Shown: piece by piece, positions 13,601 through 22,789 of the stretch
How the letters are laid out: every line of letters starts with the position of its first letter
How positions within the stretch are numbered: the first letter of the stretch is position 1
Source: Chelydra serpentina
Taxonomy: Eukaryota; Chordata; Testudines; Chelydridae
NCBI GenBank assembly: GCA_037349315.1
Contig: JBAIAC010000059.1
Location: 25,142,501 to 25,206,500 of the forward strand
DNA: 64,000 bases
Direction of reading: 5' to 3'
Translations under genes and position numbers: made by a program
The notes under the pieces: generated by a model
The model's database searches: none
What the model was told of the DNA's origin: nothing
Seen by the model: the letters and a program-made list of their open reading frames with translations, nothing else

Positions 13601-14530
13601 GGAGCAATCCATCCTTGGCCCCTGGAGGCTGGATTAGCCCAGTGATTCTCCAGTTTTTTCATTCTGGAAACCGCCTCATACAAGAGACAGAGTGCACCTC
13701 TGAGGGACCTGCTTGCCCTCCCAATCCCCAAGTGCTTGGCTAGCCATATTCCTCATTCTACAGAGCATGAGGGAGGGCTCCACAGCCCTTTACTAATCCA
13801 TAGACCACATCTTGAGAACGCTGGATTAGATGACTCAAAACTAAAGCTGGTCAGAAAATGAGGGTTGGGGTTTTTTTGCGGGGGGAGGGCGGGCTTCCAC
13901 AGAAATGAAAATGTCTCAACTTTCCGTGGAAAAAATTAGACTTTTTTTTTTTTGGTGAAAAGTCAAAATTTAAATATATCAGCTGAAAACTGAAGAAATG
14001 CTGCTGTAATGCCTTATGGGAGTTGTAGTTCAGATGCTTCATGCTGCCATTCTCCTTTGTAGGTTGAACTATATTTCACATGACGCACCACAGTCTCCCT
14101 CTATTAACAAAGGGAAGTGGTACATCATGGGAGTCCCTGATCATGTTGCGTTAGGGGAGATGTCGCCCAGCTAGGAAACCCAGCCTGCAGAGGAGAATGG
14201 GGACATGAGGGAACTGAACTACAAGTTCCAGGAGACAGTGTGATGGTATATCCAAATCAAGATACGTTGGCTTTGCACCATTTGGGGTTTTTTCCAATAT
14301 AATCTAAATTTGCTGAGATTAGCAGACTTGTTCCCCAAAAAGCCTTTTCATGGAAACCCTACTTGCCATAGTAAAATAGCTTTGCTAGAACATTTTCGAC
14401 CAGCCCTTCTCACTAGCTCTTACTCATCTCCATTTTGATTGTTCTGTTCAATAGCTCTGCTGGTGTCACTGGAACTACCTGTATTGTTTCTGCATCTTCC
14501 AGAGAAATGGCTCGCTCTACAGACGTGTAG
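1511..14530 (+). CDS. ANO9: Anoctamin-9 (TMEM16J), C-terminal 463 aa in 13 exons; 5' part off-window
   Basis: Membrane protein of the TMEM16/anoctamin family; members are Ca2+-activated phospholipid scramblases or channels, and ANO9 is usually regarded as a scramblase or cation-channel-type member. Exons: 1511-1615, 2150-2314, 2398-2434, 3631-3742, 4377-4434, 4680-4777, 5778-5926, 7308-7460, 8048-8195, 10202-10321, 10917-11010, 12931-13055, 14503-14530. All junctions are GT/AG and phases agree; the summed length is 1392 nt (463 codons plus stop). Visible are successive hydrophobic helices, the family-typical [19 protein letters not shown] stretch carrying acidic positions that bind Ca2+ in relatives, a luminal NNS sequon, and the SDFIP motif. 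The ANO9 call over other anoctamins rests partly on adjacency to SIGIRR and PKP3. The short last exon is the least certain. Confidence 0.93.
2150..2314 (+). CDS. ANO9: ANO9 exon b
   Basis: 55 codons, phase 0/0, acceptor 'ttcctag', donor 'gtacgg'. It completes one helix ([17 protein letters not shown]), has a short polar loop, then begins another helix. Confidence 0.95.
2398..2434 (+). CDS. ANO9: ANO9 exon c (37 nt)
   Basis: A 37-nt micro-exon, phase 0 in and 1 out, encoding [12 protein letters not shown]. Acceptor 'gttgcag' and donor 'gtaagg' are strong. The segment matches the conserved 'L' loop before the ENxFTVKxFxFQF block of anoctamins. Confidence 0.93.
2649..2993. mobile_element. hAT-Charlie-like MITE
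   Basis: The left end reads GTTCTCAACC and the right end GGTTGAGAACCACTG, the inverted termini typical of Charlie-type hAT non-autonomous elements. Interior is low-coding with GGGGCTC-type motifs. About 345 bp; the outer bases of the left terminus have diverged and I did not find a clean target duplication. Confidence 0.7.
2994..3630. other. ANO9 intron, nothing recognised
   Basis: No exon, RNA gene or clear repeat could be supported. The open frames here do not match the flanking exons in phase. Confidence 0.4.
3631..3742 (+). CDS. ANO9: ANO9 exon d
   Basis: Phase 1 in, 2 out. Encodes [20 protein letters not shown] followed by an aromatic-rich helix. ENxFTVKxFxFQF is one of the most conserved anoctamin segments. 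Confidence 0.96.
4031..4102. mobile_element. 72-bp hairpin element centred on a CCATTGATTTCAATGG core
   Basis: The ends GGGTGAAATCTTGGCCCC and GGGGCCAGGATTTCACCC are inverted repeats with one mismatch, and the centre is itself palindromic. It belongs with other short hairpins in this window that share a 'gaagtcaatgg' core. Confidence 0.75.
4377..4434 (+). CDS. ANO9: ANO9 exon e
   Basis: 58 nt, phase 2 in and 0 out. Encodes an extracellular-loop segment [19 protein letters not shown], with GRPG typical of this family's loop after the FFLGR helix end. Confidence 0.95.
4680..4777 (+). CDS. ANO9: ANO9 exon f
   Basis: 98 nt, phase 0 in, 2 out. Begins [10 protein letters not shown], two loop cysteines likely disulfide-bonded by family analogy, then the helix containing [14 protein letters not shown], the family's first Ca2+-site helix. 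By my alignment this helix has one residue fewer than TMEM16A between KQ and the next proline. Confidence 0.94.
4778..5777. other. ANO9 intron, nothing recognised
   Basis: About 1 kb without exon-like sequence or an element I can name. Confidence 0.4.
5778..5926 (+). CDS. ANO9: ANO9 exon g
   Basis: 149 nt, phase 2 in, 1 out. Encodes a lysine-rich cytosolic stretch ([16 protein letters not shown]) and then [18 protein letters not shown], whose acidic residues align with the Ca2+-site helix 7 of anoctamins. Confidence 0.95.
6603..6948. mobile_element. Probable foldback MITE
   Basis: The motif 'agccgtgtagccagg' near 6622 recurs inverted as 'cctggctatgctactggct' near 6924. The internal 'gagctataaaaaggcgcc' recurs as 'gagctaaaaaaggcgc'. 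The region is not coding. Exact ends and family are uncertain. Confidence 0.35.
7308..7460 (+). CDS. ANO9: ANO9 exon h (Ca2+-site helices)
   Basis: 153 nt, phase 1/1. Encodes [20 protein letters not shown] followed by a helix with [10 protein letters not shown], in which Asn, Glu and Asp sit at the spacing of the family's Ca2+-coordinating residues, so the site looks retained here. Confidence 0.97.
7461..8047. other. ANO9 intron, nothing recognised
   Basis: No exon or clear repeat seen. Confidence 0.4.
8048..8195 (+). CDS. ANO9: ANO9 exon i
   Basis: 148 nt, phase 1 in, 2 out. Encodes a helix ([20 protein letters not shown]) and the [11 protein letters not shown] motif conserved in the family. 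Confidence 0.97.
9010..9622 (+). mobile_element. CR1 LINE 3' end, interrupted by a younger MITE
   Basis: Two blocks translate as the CR1 ORF2 C-terminus: [19 protein letters not shown] near 9022-9115, and [20 protein letters not shown] through a '[13 protein letters not shown]' block at 9313-9537. The copy ends in the CR1 3' motif 'attctatgatt'. A 123-bp element splits it at 9183-9305. The copy is dead (internal stops). Confidence 0.88.
9183..9305. mobile_element. 123-bp MITE inserted in CR1, with 8-bp target duplication
   Basis: Termini TAGGGTGACCAGA and TCTGGTCACCCTA are inverted repeats. Flanks gaaggggt (9175-9182) and gaaggtgg (9306-9313) are a diverged 8-bp target duplication, typical of hAT transposition. 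The interior has inverted 'aaatcggga' motifs. Confidence 0.85.
10202..10321 (+). CDS. ANO9: ANO9 exon j
   Basis: 120 nt, phase 2/2. Encodes [20 protein letters not shown] and a polar loop ending in C. NNS is a potential N-glycosylation site in the luminal loop. Confidence 0.95.
10365..10510. repeat. Interspersed repeat, family member A
   Basis: The string around 'ttccattgtgtacagggtgtaccgtttgggtcaatggttctcagcac' is closely matched at 31445-31505, so this is a dispersed repeat with at least two copies in this window. The family was not identified. Confidence 0.55.
10917..11010 (+). CDS. ANO9: ANO9 exon k
   Basis: 94 nt, phase 2 in, 0 out. Encodes [20 protein letters not shown] and the first half of the last membrane helix. 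Confidence 0.96.
11522..12467. mobile_element. 946-bp hAT-type element with GC-rich interior and perfect 8-bp target duplication
   Basis: The ends CAGGGCCGGTGC and the inverted counterpart at 12446-12467 (ending GCGCCAGCCCTG) are flanked by identical gtggtacc copies at 11514-11521 and 12468-12475. The near-end 'gcaccctaggcga' is mirrored by 'cgccctaggcga' at the right end. The interior is very GC-rich and carries a 51-bp tandem array. No transposase is visible, so it is non-autonomous. Long open frames across it are composition artefacts. Confidence 0.88.
12058..12270. repeat. 51-bp tandem repeat, about 4 copies
   Basis: The unit beginning GCCGCGGTGGGCCCGGCTCC is repeated head to tail about four times with few differences. 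Because 51 is divisible by three, all six frames repeat a 17-residue pattern and stay open, making spurious ORFs on both strands. Confidence 0.9.
12931..13055 (+). CDS. ANO9: ANO9 exon l
   Basis: 125 nt, phase 0 in, 2 out. Encodes the rest of the final helix ([18 protein letters not shown]) and a basic cytosolic tail ([19 protein letters not shown]). Acceptor 'cgtttcag', donor 'gtaggt'. Confidence 0.95.
13105..13215 (+). repeat. MIR-like SINE fragment
   Basis: 'gagcaggagacctggctttttgtcctgattggctgtgtgaccttggg' matches the tRNA-related SINE core (acquired-drug motif 'gtgaccttggg'). Only the core is present. Confidence 0.5.
13845..14407. mobile_element. Inverted-repeat DNA element with ACTACAA-type motifs
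   Basis: 'agctggtcagaaaatg' at the left is matched by the inverted 'cattttcgaccagccc' at the right. Inside, the motif AACTACAACTCCCATAAGGC (minus strand, 14011-14030) and 'aactacaagttccagg' (14217-14232) form an inverted pair resembling ZNF143/SBS sites often found in hAT-type elements. No coding capacity. Confidence 0.6.
14503..14530 (+). CDS. ANO9: ANO9 candidate terminal exon
   Basis: Acceptor 'tgcatcttccag' after a pyrimidine tract. Entering in phase 2 it completes an arginine, then encodes EMARSTDV and TAG at 14528-14530. This is the first good phase-2-compatible acceptor with a short open tail after exon l, and it gives a plausible anoctamin C-terminus. The very short coding length makes it the weakest exon; a different 3' exon is possible. 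Confidence 0.6.
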
Positions 14531-15104
14531 CGAGTCGCTGAGCGCACGGTAGGGTCAGAAGCAGAGACCGCAGACCCAATATCCAGCAGGACAGTGCTGT
14601 GGGCTTTGGAGGCACTATACAGGCACTTCCCACAAACCCTGCAACTGCAGCTCATTCTTTCCTGTTGTTTTGGACTTTGCCTCTTAACTGGTGGGGAAAC
14701 AACACAATGGTAAACTTGCATGAGCAGATAATTTAGAATCTCACTGTGGCAGGGAAGATGATGGTATCACTATCTTTAAGAAATGCTGCATTTCAAAGGT
14801 GTCTCAGAGCTGGGGGGAAACATTTGCACTGTTGGCCCAACATAACATTTTGTCCGATTTCAAAGAAGGCTAAACATGGCTAGGTTTGTGCTACATTTGT
14901 CATGCTTTTCCACCATCAGTGGCAGACACGATTTTACCCCTGCACCCTCCTCCCACATCGCTAAGAGGAAATACCATACAAGGCCCGAGTCTACGGAGAT
15001 GGGTGGGGTTACCCTGTCTGCTGTACCAACATTGTCCCCAGTTTGGAGGGACAGTCTCTGTCCCAGCTGACTCTCTTTCCTACCCTACGTCTAAGACCTA
15101 GTTC

Positions 15105-15290
15105 TTGTCTAGATGGAATTGATCTCGAGAGACCGAATTCCTGACCACTCATCCCTGGTTCTTACTGTATCAATGTGTGACCTTGTACAAATTAACCTCT
15201 CGGTGCCTCGGTTTATGCAATGGGGCAAATACCTACCTCACCTGGATGCTTAAATAATTAATATTAGTAAATAATTAAGCACTTTGAGGC
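15105..15290 (+). repeat. MIR-like SINE fragment
   Basis: Contains 'gtgtgaccttgtacaaattaacctctcggtgcctcggtttatgcaatgggg', the SINE core seen in several places in the window ('gtgacctt...aagtca...ctcagtttccc'). Confidence 0.55.
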
Positions 15291-15514
15291 CTTGTCTACA
15301 TTGAGAATTTGCCCTCATGCCATTACTCAGGGACCAGCCACAGCAAATTCCAAATACCCACAAGGAATTCTGTGTTTGGCATGGATGGAGCTCACCTCCG
15401 TTTCAAACAGCGGTCAGTCCCACTGAAGCAGATTGGGGCTGTTCTCAGCTATAGGTGGGATTGGCTCTGGTGCAGCGAGCAACACCAATTGCTGGCCAAT
15501 GTAGACTAGCCCTT
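15291..15514. mobile_element. hAT-like MITE, about 224 bp
   Basis: The start 'aggccttgtctacattg' is mirrored by 'caatgtagactagccct' at the end. Such 'agggcttgtctaca' termini recur at 19057, 30899 and 46206. Confidence 0.65.
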
Positions 15515-15814
15515 GGATCCTTTCAGAGATCCTGTGTGCCCCTTGTGTTAGCCTTTCATCGAGTCAGGCAGTCTGATGCTAATCTACGGCAGGCGACCTG
15601 GCTTTATCTTCAGTAGTTCATTTTAATCCTTCACTTGTCATTAAACTGGGCTTTGCTGGCTGGGCTGTAGAGTAGATTGCTTGCTTTCTCTATCCCCTTT
15701 GTATTTCATATGTCTCACCAGTCCTCCTTCCAGTGTAGTCCCTCAATGCTCCTGTACACCTCCATCACCTGCTATTCTCTCTTTTACTAAAGTGATCAGA
15801 GTAGCTCCTCCTAT

Positions 15815-15900
15815 AGGTAAGGGTGCAGAGCAGGGCCTTACCCTAAATCTCCTACATCCCAAGCGAGTACCCTAACCACTGGACGGTAATGGGGTAGGGT
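15815..15900 (-). repeat. tRNA-derived SINE head (minus strand)
   Basis: On the minus strand 'ccagtggttagggtactcgc' matches a Pol III A-box head (TGGTTAGGGTACTCGCTTGG), followed by 'ggatgtaggagatttagg' where the B-box region has decayed. Confidence 0.5.
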
Positions 15901-17872
15901 GGCTCCCTCTTAAACCCTGCACTTGTTGGCACTTCACTCCTGGCTAGTTTAGGCCACTCCCCACTAAGCTGGCTGGCTTCAGAAGATCCCTTCCATAGGC
16001 ACCTAACTCTCCCCATGCCATGTCTGGGGATCCTGAGCACCTAGCTCAGGCTGATGATTCCACGAGGTGGCAGGCTGCCTGAGAGCTAGGCATTACCATG
16101 CTTAGCTACCTTTGTGGATTGGGCCCTTGTCGGCCGTCAATGAGGACTGACAGGTTTGCGAAACGTTAGTGTCAGAGTCACCGAGCTAAAGCCCAGTTGG
16201 AACGTGCACAGTAGAAAACACTCTTAAATCTGCAAATGCACAGGTAGACCCCAGTACTGTAGTGAATCCTGTGTGGGAAGATCCCTTCACACTAAGTGCC
16301 AGGGAAGGCTGGGGTCCACTGACTTGGAGCCTATTGTAGGATCGGGGTCTTTTAACGTGGGCCTTTTACCAGGGCCAAGCTAAACCTAAGCGAGACAGAT
16401 GTAAACTCCCGCAACGTTTTAGCGGTTTAGCTAAATTGGTTTAATTCACATGTAGGGTTTGTCCACATGAGTGGGCTTCAAATCACACTAACTTTAGCTA
16501 GTGAGCACTCAAATGACCTTCCCAGCCCACACATGGTGCAATTCTTCCAAGTGGACCAACTGGCCCAGAAATACTTATTCTACAATCCACTTTGCATATT
16601 GAGGTAGTGCAGACTACCATTGACATTCACGCACGGCTCATTTCACACGAGGCAGGCAGTACGCCAGCTTCTATCCCACTGTACTTTGCCAGGACCAGCC
16701 TGTCTGTTTACCTGGGTCCCCTCCACTGCTCTGGGGTCATGTTGCCCAGATGTCCCCTCCCTGTTCAAATGCTGGCAGGAGGCCAGGAACAGTCCATTTG
16801 TTCCTGGAGTACAGCCCTCAGGCCTTCCAGCCGTGCTATTACTGCCATCTAATGCCTTTGTGCAGCAGCATGGAAACATGCAGAGGTCTTTGATCGCCTT
16901 GCCATCTGGGGAGATACGAGGGTACAGGCAGCCCGTTTAAAAAAAAAAAATCATCAGACTAACTCAGTCTGTGAAGACATCTCTAAATAGATGGCCCCAA
17001 AGGGTCACAGTGGGACCCCATTCAATGCCACAGCACAAGCAAAGCACTCAACAGCCACTACAAGAAAACGAGGGACAAAAGCAGTGCTTTTGGACCTCTA
17101 GCAGTGCTCATATGACCTGTCTTTACTATGAGACGTTTCTGCTGGGAAGCCGCTGCTGGTGCAAATTCTGTCTTTAGACAAGTCCTCAATGTGTAGTTTA
17201 AGGATTAAACTGAGCCTTTTCTGGTTTTCTTAAATAATCAAGGCAATTAAATGCAAACCACTACCATCCCTACCACATTAAAGCTGAGCAACAAAGCACT
17301 CAGAGACAGGACATCCCAGACATTGATTCTTGTGGTCATCATTCCTGTTTTCCATGTTCAATGTCAGCTCTAAAAAAGTATGGATTTAATCTATGCCAGA
17401 AGTATACGGCTTGAGCAGTGACTGAATTAATCTTGCAGTCAAAAAAATCTTAGCTTTTCTAACACCCTAACTTGTGAATTTTTGATTTGTCAGCCATGTG
17501 TTAATGCTAGGTTTTACATTCGTTATTTACATCCAAGTGACTAGATTATGAAACACGGCAGGGGAATCAAGCCCTGATTCAGCCTAGCATGCAGGCACGT
17601 GTGTAGCTTTAAGCATGTGACTAATCCACAAGTCCAATGTGGCCACTCAAGGGCCCCCCCACTGGACTTCAGTGGACTAGCCATATGCTGCTACACATGT
17701 GCCTGTGTGCCATGCTGAATCAGGTAATTAATGCAGCCGTCGCCAGACTGATGTGGCATTTAAAATATTTTCCTGGCCTCCCTTATTTTGGATGCCAGGT
17801 ATGTTGTACATATTTTAAAATGCTCAGTAATGGTTGCTTGAAATATTGTGCAATAATATTGTAATTTTTTTT

Positions 17873-17897
17873 AATAAAGGCAATTTTATACAATAAA
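17873..17897 (+). terminator. Two AATAAA poly(A) signals (candidate ANO9 3' end)
   Basis: AATAAA at 17873-17878 and again at 17892-17897, followed by a T-run and the GT-rich 'gatgttggtttggtt', a plausible cleavage and downstream element. Assignment to ANO9 is by position and strand only. Confidence 0.5.
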
Positions 17898-18059
17898 CTT
17901 TTTTTTTTTTTAAAAAAGATGTTGGTTTGGTTTATTAAGCAAAGAGGTGGTCTGGGTTTGGATGGTAAAGAATTGAAATGTGAAGGCCATTTTAAATATT
18001 GGCTTGGGGGCAGGACTGTGAACTTGTTAGAGTTGTTAGTCGTTAAGGTATTGGCATGG

Positions 18060-18330
18060 GCCGCAGGCCATCTGGGTCAGTTTCTAGCTTTGACACAAAC
18101 TTCCTGTATGACTCGGGTGAGTAACTTCAGGAGAGATTTTCAAAGTTGCCACGAGCATTTGGATTCAGGGTGTCCAAATCTCTTAGCCAACTTTGGAAAG
18201 CTTAGCCTTAATCCTGGTGTCAGTTTACTCATCTGTAAATGGGGATACTACTTCCCGTAGTACTTAGGGGAGTTGTGACAATGTATGTGTTAGTGTCTGG
18301 GAAGAGTTCTGATGATTCAGTATGGGGTGG
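18060..18330 (+). repeat. MIR-like SINE, interrupted
   Basis: SINE-core pieces 'gggtcagtttctagctttgacac', 'tgactcgggtgagtaacttc' and 'cagtttactcatctgtaaatggggat' are separated by about 70 bp of unrelated sequence that itself has inverted ends (agagattttcaaag ... actttggaaagctt), suggesting a later insertion. Confidence 0.5.
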
Positions 18331-19056
18331 AAAATACATACATTGTGCTAGGCATTTACAAACTTTAGGGTAACATTTGCAAAAGCACTTGTGACTTAAG
18401 CCTGATTTACACACAGGTTTTGTACCAAGAATTATTTCAATGAGGCTTTAAAAAAAAAAATCCAGTGCTAAAAGGTGCTTATATCGGTATAGCTATTTCC
18501 ATATGGGAAAGGGAATAAGTTATCTCTGTATGAAACACTTTTATATCAATATAACTATGTCCCCATTAGGGCTGTTGCAACTGCTTTTTTATGTACATTT
18601 GCACACTGTATCCTACTGTAGTGGTATTTTTGGATTTGAAAAGGAACCCTGACACATTTTGCCCAGAGCCTTGAAATGCTCTTTCTGGCATTGGTGAAAG
18701 CTATTGTAAGTAGTTGTATTGAATTGGCTTAATACCATAAAGTGCATTATGTTGGCTACTAATACTAAACTCACATTTACAAGCAACTTTCATCTCAAAA
18801 CACCTTCACACAGGCAACCCTTCATGCATCACTGAAATGCAGCCACCTCTGAATTGCAACACCGTAAGCTAGACACAGTAATGCTACAAGCTTAGCACAG
18901 AAAGTAAGGAAGAATACAGTAGCAAATTGAGACTGCAGGGAGAATTTGAGCAGGAGGATGCAATTAGTCTGACTCCTGTCTCTTTAGAGATGGCACCTCT
19001 AACAGCACACTGGGCACGAAGCAGTACTGAGTGAGAGAGAAGCGTAATACGCACTG

Positions 19057-19794
19057 AGGGCTTGGCTGCACTTGCAAGTTAGAATGCACTAAAGCTGTCC
19101 AGTGTGCTCTAACTCACTCCCTGTCCACACTGGCGAGGCACATAGAGCGCTCCGACTCCGTGGCTAGAGCACTCCTGGTAATCCACCTTGGCGAGAGGAA
19201 TAATGTCTGATGTGTCTTGGCTGAGACGCCTCAGCATCAGTGGGAGGTGTTGCATTACTGTGCTCTGATTGACATCCGGAAACGTCCCATAATCCCCTTA
19301 AATCAAATGGCCACTCTCATCATTGTTTTGGAATCAGCTGTAGGAATGCGGATATGTCCTTTCAAAGCTCAGTTTCTGACAGCCAGCTGCTTATCTGATC
19401 CAGGGCAAAGCAACCATTACTGAGGAATGCTGCTTGCTTTGAGTGAGTGAGAGAGGCGGTGGGGGGGGAAGGGGGTCTGAACTTACAAGACAGCGTGCTG
19501 ACACACTCTCAGCACCCCACAAACTCACTCTCTCTCCCCCCACATACACACAACACACTCCCTGTCACACTCCACCCCACCCCCCGCATTTGAAAAGCAG
19601 GTTGCAGTCACTTGAACGCTGGGATAGCTGTCCATAATGCACCGCTCCCAATGCAGCTGCAAGTGCTGCAAATGTGGCCATGCCAGTGCACTTGCAGCTG
19701 TCAGTGTGGACAGACAGCAGCGCTTTCCCTACTGCGCTCTCCGAAGGCTGGTTTAACTCAAAGCGCTCTACATCTGCAAGTGTAGCCATGCCCT
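19057..19794. mobile_element. hAT-like inverted-repeat element, about 738 bp
   Basis: Terminal repeats AGGGCTTGGCTGCACTTGCA and the inverted copy at 19775-19794 match 18 of 20. Subterminal 'agagcgctc' motifs occur at both ends. The interior contains CA-rich sequence and no transposase. It sits between ANO9 and SIGIRR. Confidence 0.75.
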
Positions 19795-20227
19795 GAGTTA
19801 TCAACACCACTTTTTGCCATGGGTTTTCCTTGGAGGTATCCCTTTAATGTACAAATCAGGCCTAAGCCTGTTTAACTTGTAAAATCTGACAAACCCACAG
19901 CCAAACCCAGTACAGCTGTAGATCATACCCAACAATAAAAATAAAAAAGTTATTTATTGTCTCAGGGATCACAGCTTCTGGTTTGGCTTCTCCATCTAAA
20001 AGCCATGAAGCGCTGAAGGTTAACTCAGCAGTGAGAATGGCAAGGCAGGGTAATAAATAGAAACAACTCCTAAGTAAATAACAATTGCACAAGTGCACAG
20101 CTGGCTTATCTGAGCTTGCACAGCTTCAAAATACATTGCTCTGAGTCCACAGTGGTGCTTTTATTGTAGTTACTGGGAGTTGCATGTACAAATCAAGGGC
20201 TGTATCTGATCCTGAGGTCCATACTCT

Positions 20228-20318
20228 ACTCAGGGCCAGATTCTCAGTTGCTGTAAATCAATGTAGCTCTGCTGAAGTCAACAGAGTTACTGATTTACAC
20301 GAGTGAATATATGACCCC
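20228..20318. mobile_element. Hairpin MITE with a 'ctgaagtcaacagag' core
   Basis: 'gggccagattctcagttgctgtaaatca' pairs with 'tgatttacacgagtgaatatatgaccc'. The central 'agctctgctgaagtcaacagagtt' is palindromic. Same family as the hairpins at 4031 and 10630. Confidence 0.6.
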
Positions 20319-21239
20319 TCTCATCATCATGCAACCTTGGGGGTTTCAATGGAATTGCTTAGGAGAGCAAAATTTGTCCCTAAAAGTTTTTTTCTTTTCA
20401 TTAGTCTAAGCTGATGGAAAGGACTTAAGTATCTCATTCCCTCCTTTAGGGAACATTATGATGCAGGGTGAGATGCTGGCACCAAGCACTTTAGAGGAGT
20501 CCATCAGTTGGAGCGGGGAGGGAAGGGGGTGGATCTGGCATTAACTGCTCGTTCTTTGCTCTCCACGCTTATGGCTGGAAGTACCTCCTCCTGGCTGAAT
20601 TCCACTCTCCTAATCAGGTGACACGGAGAATACAGCAGCTATTAAAGAACCCATCTCACACAGCTAGAATTTTAGTTGATCCCATTCAGCAGGCAGAACA
20701 TCCCACCGCACCGGCTGCTCAAAGAGACACATGCTGCTTTGTGTCCTCTGATGTTCTCTGTGGTGCTGACAACTTCGCACAATAGGAGTGGTTGATTTTG
20801 GAAGACAAGGCTTTCAGTGTTGCAGCGAATTGTCTCTGCGCACAGGATGGGTTTAGTTATCGTGCTCAGGAGCATGGAGCAGTAAAAGGAAAGTTACACA
20901 GACCCAGGATGCTGGTTCAGAACCTTGTCTCCTGTCATCTGGCGCTTCCTTTCCTGCTTTAACTCAGCCCAGCGGGGTTCCCATGTTCATTTCCCCCCTG
21001 CAGATCAGTGCCTCTTGGGAGCAGAGAGGCTCACTTTATATCAGGCGGGTACCCCCCTAACAGTTAAATGCTGGTGGTTTTTCCTCACCATACAATGCAA
21101 GGCTGATGCTGACCATTATTTAAGGGCATCTTTTTAAGCAAAAAAGGGGGATCCTGCTCCAGCACCCCCTGAATTCAGTGGCCCGAGTCCTGCCCCTCTA
21201 CTCCTGCAGCCCGGGGGCTCCTTAGTCCTGCGTAGCTAG

Positions 21240-21720
21240 GCTTTTAGACCATGCCCATCCCCGTGGTCTCTGGGACCGAGGCCGGAGGGTCCTGACCCGC
21301 CCTGCTGCCAGGGGGTCCCAGGGCAGAGCGCAGGGGGGTGATGTCGGTCACAGGGAACCCCGGGGTACAGTGGATGAGTCTCCTCCCACCTGCAGCCTCC
21401 CTAATCCCCCCCGCCAGGGCCCCGCCTCCTTCGCTGCAGGCTGAGCCCAGCCCGGCACCTGCCGCGCCGCGCCGCCCCGCCCCGCCCCGCCAGGTGAGCG
21501 CGGCCTGCGTCATGGGCTGGGCGGGGCCAAGGCTGAACCCCAGCCCGGTGCATACTGGGAGCTGGAGTCCTCTCTCCCGGGGACTCTCAGCCTCGGGGCC
21601 GCCGCGGGACTAATAGCCCAGAATGCGCCGCGCGGGGCGGTGGCTCCTGGGAGGCGAGGAACCGCCCCGCCGCCTACCTGGGCGCAGGTTCCCATGGCAA
21701 CTGGGCGGTGCCTGGGTGCA
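21240..21720 (+). promoter_or_regulatory. SIGIRR: CpG-rich block: candidate SIGIRR promoter and 5' non-coding exon
   Basis: Dense CpG and GC-box-like GGGCGGGG motifs, strikingly unlike the surrounding AT-richer sequence. A strong splice donor (CCGCCAG|gtgagcg) lies at 21493/21494, so an untranslated first exon may end there. It is the only CpG block between ANO9 and SIGIRR outside a transposon. Strand and gene assignment are inferred from position. Confidence 0.5.
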
Positions 21721-21879
21721 GGTGCCAAGAAGCCTCCCTGCCCCCACCCACGGCACAGGCTGACCCCCGGGGTGGGGGCCCCTGGACGGAGATAGGTAGG
21801 TGTCACCCCGGACACTGCCCTGTCCCCAGCCAGCCAAGCTCCCCAACAACTCCTTAGTCACCTCAGCTTCCCACAACCC

Positions 21880-22745
21880 CCCCAGTGCCAACTGCAGCCC
21901 CCCCAGTGTCATCTGTAACCAGCCCAGCCCCCCAACACTTCCACAGCCAGCCCAGCTTCCCACAGACCCCCAGTGTCATCTGTAGTCAGCCCAGCCCCCC
22001 AACACCTCCCCATAGCCCCCAACACCCCCACAGCCCCCACAGCTTCCCACAAACCCCCCAGTGCCAAGTGCAGCCCCCCCCAGGGTCATCTGTAACCAGC
22101 CCAGCCCCCCAACACCTCCCCATAGCCCCCAACACCCTCACAGCCAGCCCAGCTTCCCACAGACCCCCAGTGCCACCTGTAGCCCCCCAGTGTCATCTGT
22201 AGTCAGCCCTCCAGCCACCCCCAATATCACCCACAGCGCCCAACAGCCCCCCACAGCCAGCCCAGCTTCCCACAGACCCCCCTGTGCCAACTGCAGCCCC
22301 CCAGTGTCATCTGTAGCCACCCCAGCCCCCCCAGCCACCCCCAATATCACCCACAGCCAGCCCAGCCCACCCCACCCCATAGCCACTCACAGCCAGACCA
22401 GCTTCCCCACCCCCCCTACAGCCAGACCAGCTTCCCCACCCCCAACACCCCCCACAGCCAGACCAACCCCCCCACCCCTAAGCCACCCACAGCCAGCCCA
22501 GCCACCCCACCCCCAACACCCCCCCCAGCCAGCCCAGCTCCATACAGCCCCCCGTGCCACCCGCAGCCACATCAGTGTCATCTGTCGCCAGCCCAGCTCC
22601 TCCACAGCTCCCAAAAGCCACCCTCAGCCTCTTGTCACAAGCCCCCAACACCCACTACAGCCAGCCCAGCTCCCCACAGCCCCCTGTGCCATCTGCAGCC
22701 CCCCAGCTCCCCAAGGCCACCCACAGCTGGCCCAGCCCCTGCCCC
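21880..22745. repeat. C-rich degenerate tandem repeat (minisatellite)
   Basis: Variants of 'cagcccagcttcccacagac', 'cccccagtgtcatctgtag' and 'ccccaacacc' alternate for about 860 bp. G is rare on the plus strand, and the minus strand has many runs of four or more G. Composition leaves long open frames (up to 238 codons) that are not genes. Confidence 0.85.
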
Positions 22746-22789
22746 CAGATATACTGAGACCAGTGGCAACCCTGTGATGCCAGTCCCAA

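Larger units (their letters stand above)
14531..17915 (+). other. ANO9: Candidate ANO9 3' UTR
   Basis: If the exon at 14503 is the last, the next good poly(A) signals on the plus strand are AATAAA at 17873 and 17892, giving a 3.4-kb 3' UTR that would contain SINE and MITE remnants. An earlier non-canonical site is possible. No other gene was recognised in this stretch. Confidence 0.35.

Noticed and set aside
22061..22777. 238-codon proline-rich open frame
   Set aside because: Produced by the C-rich minisatellite, which has few G and hence few stop codons.
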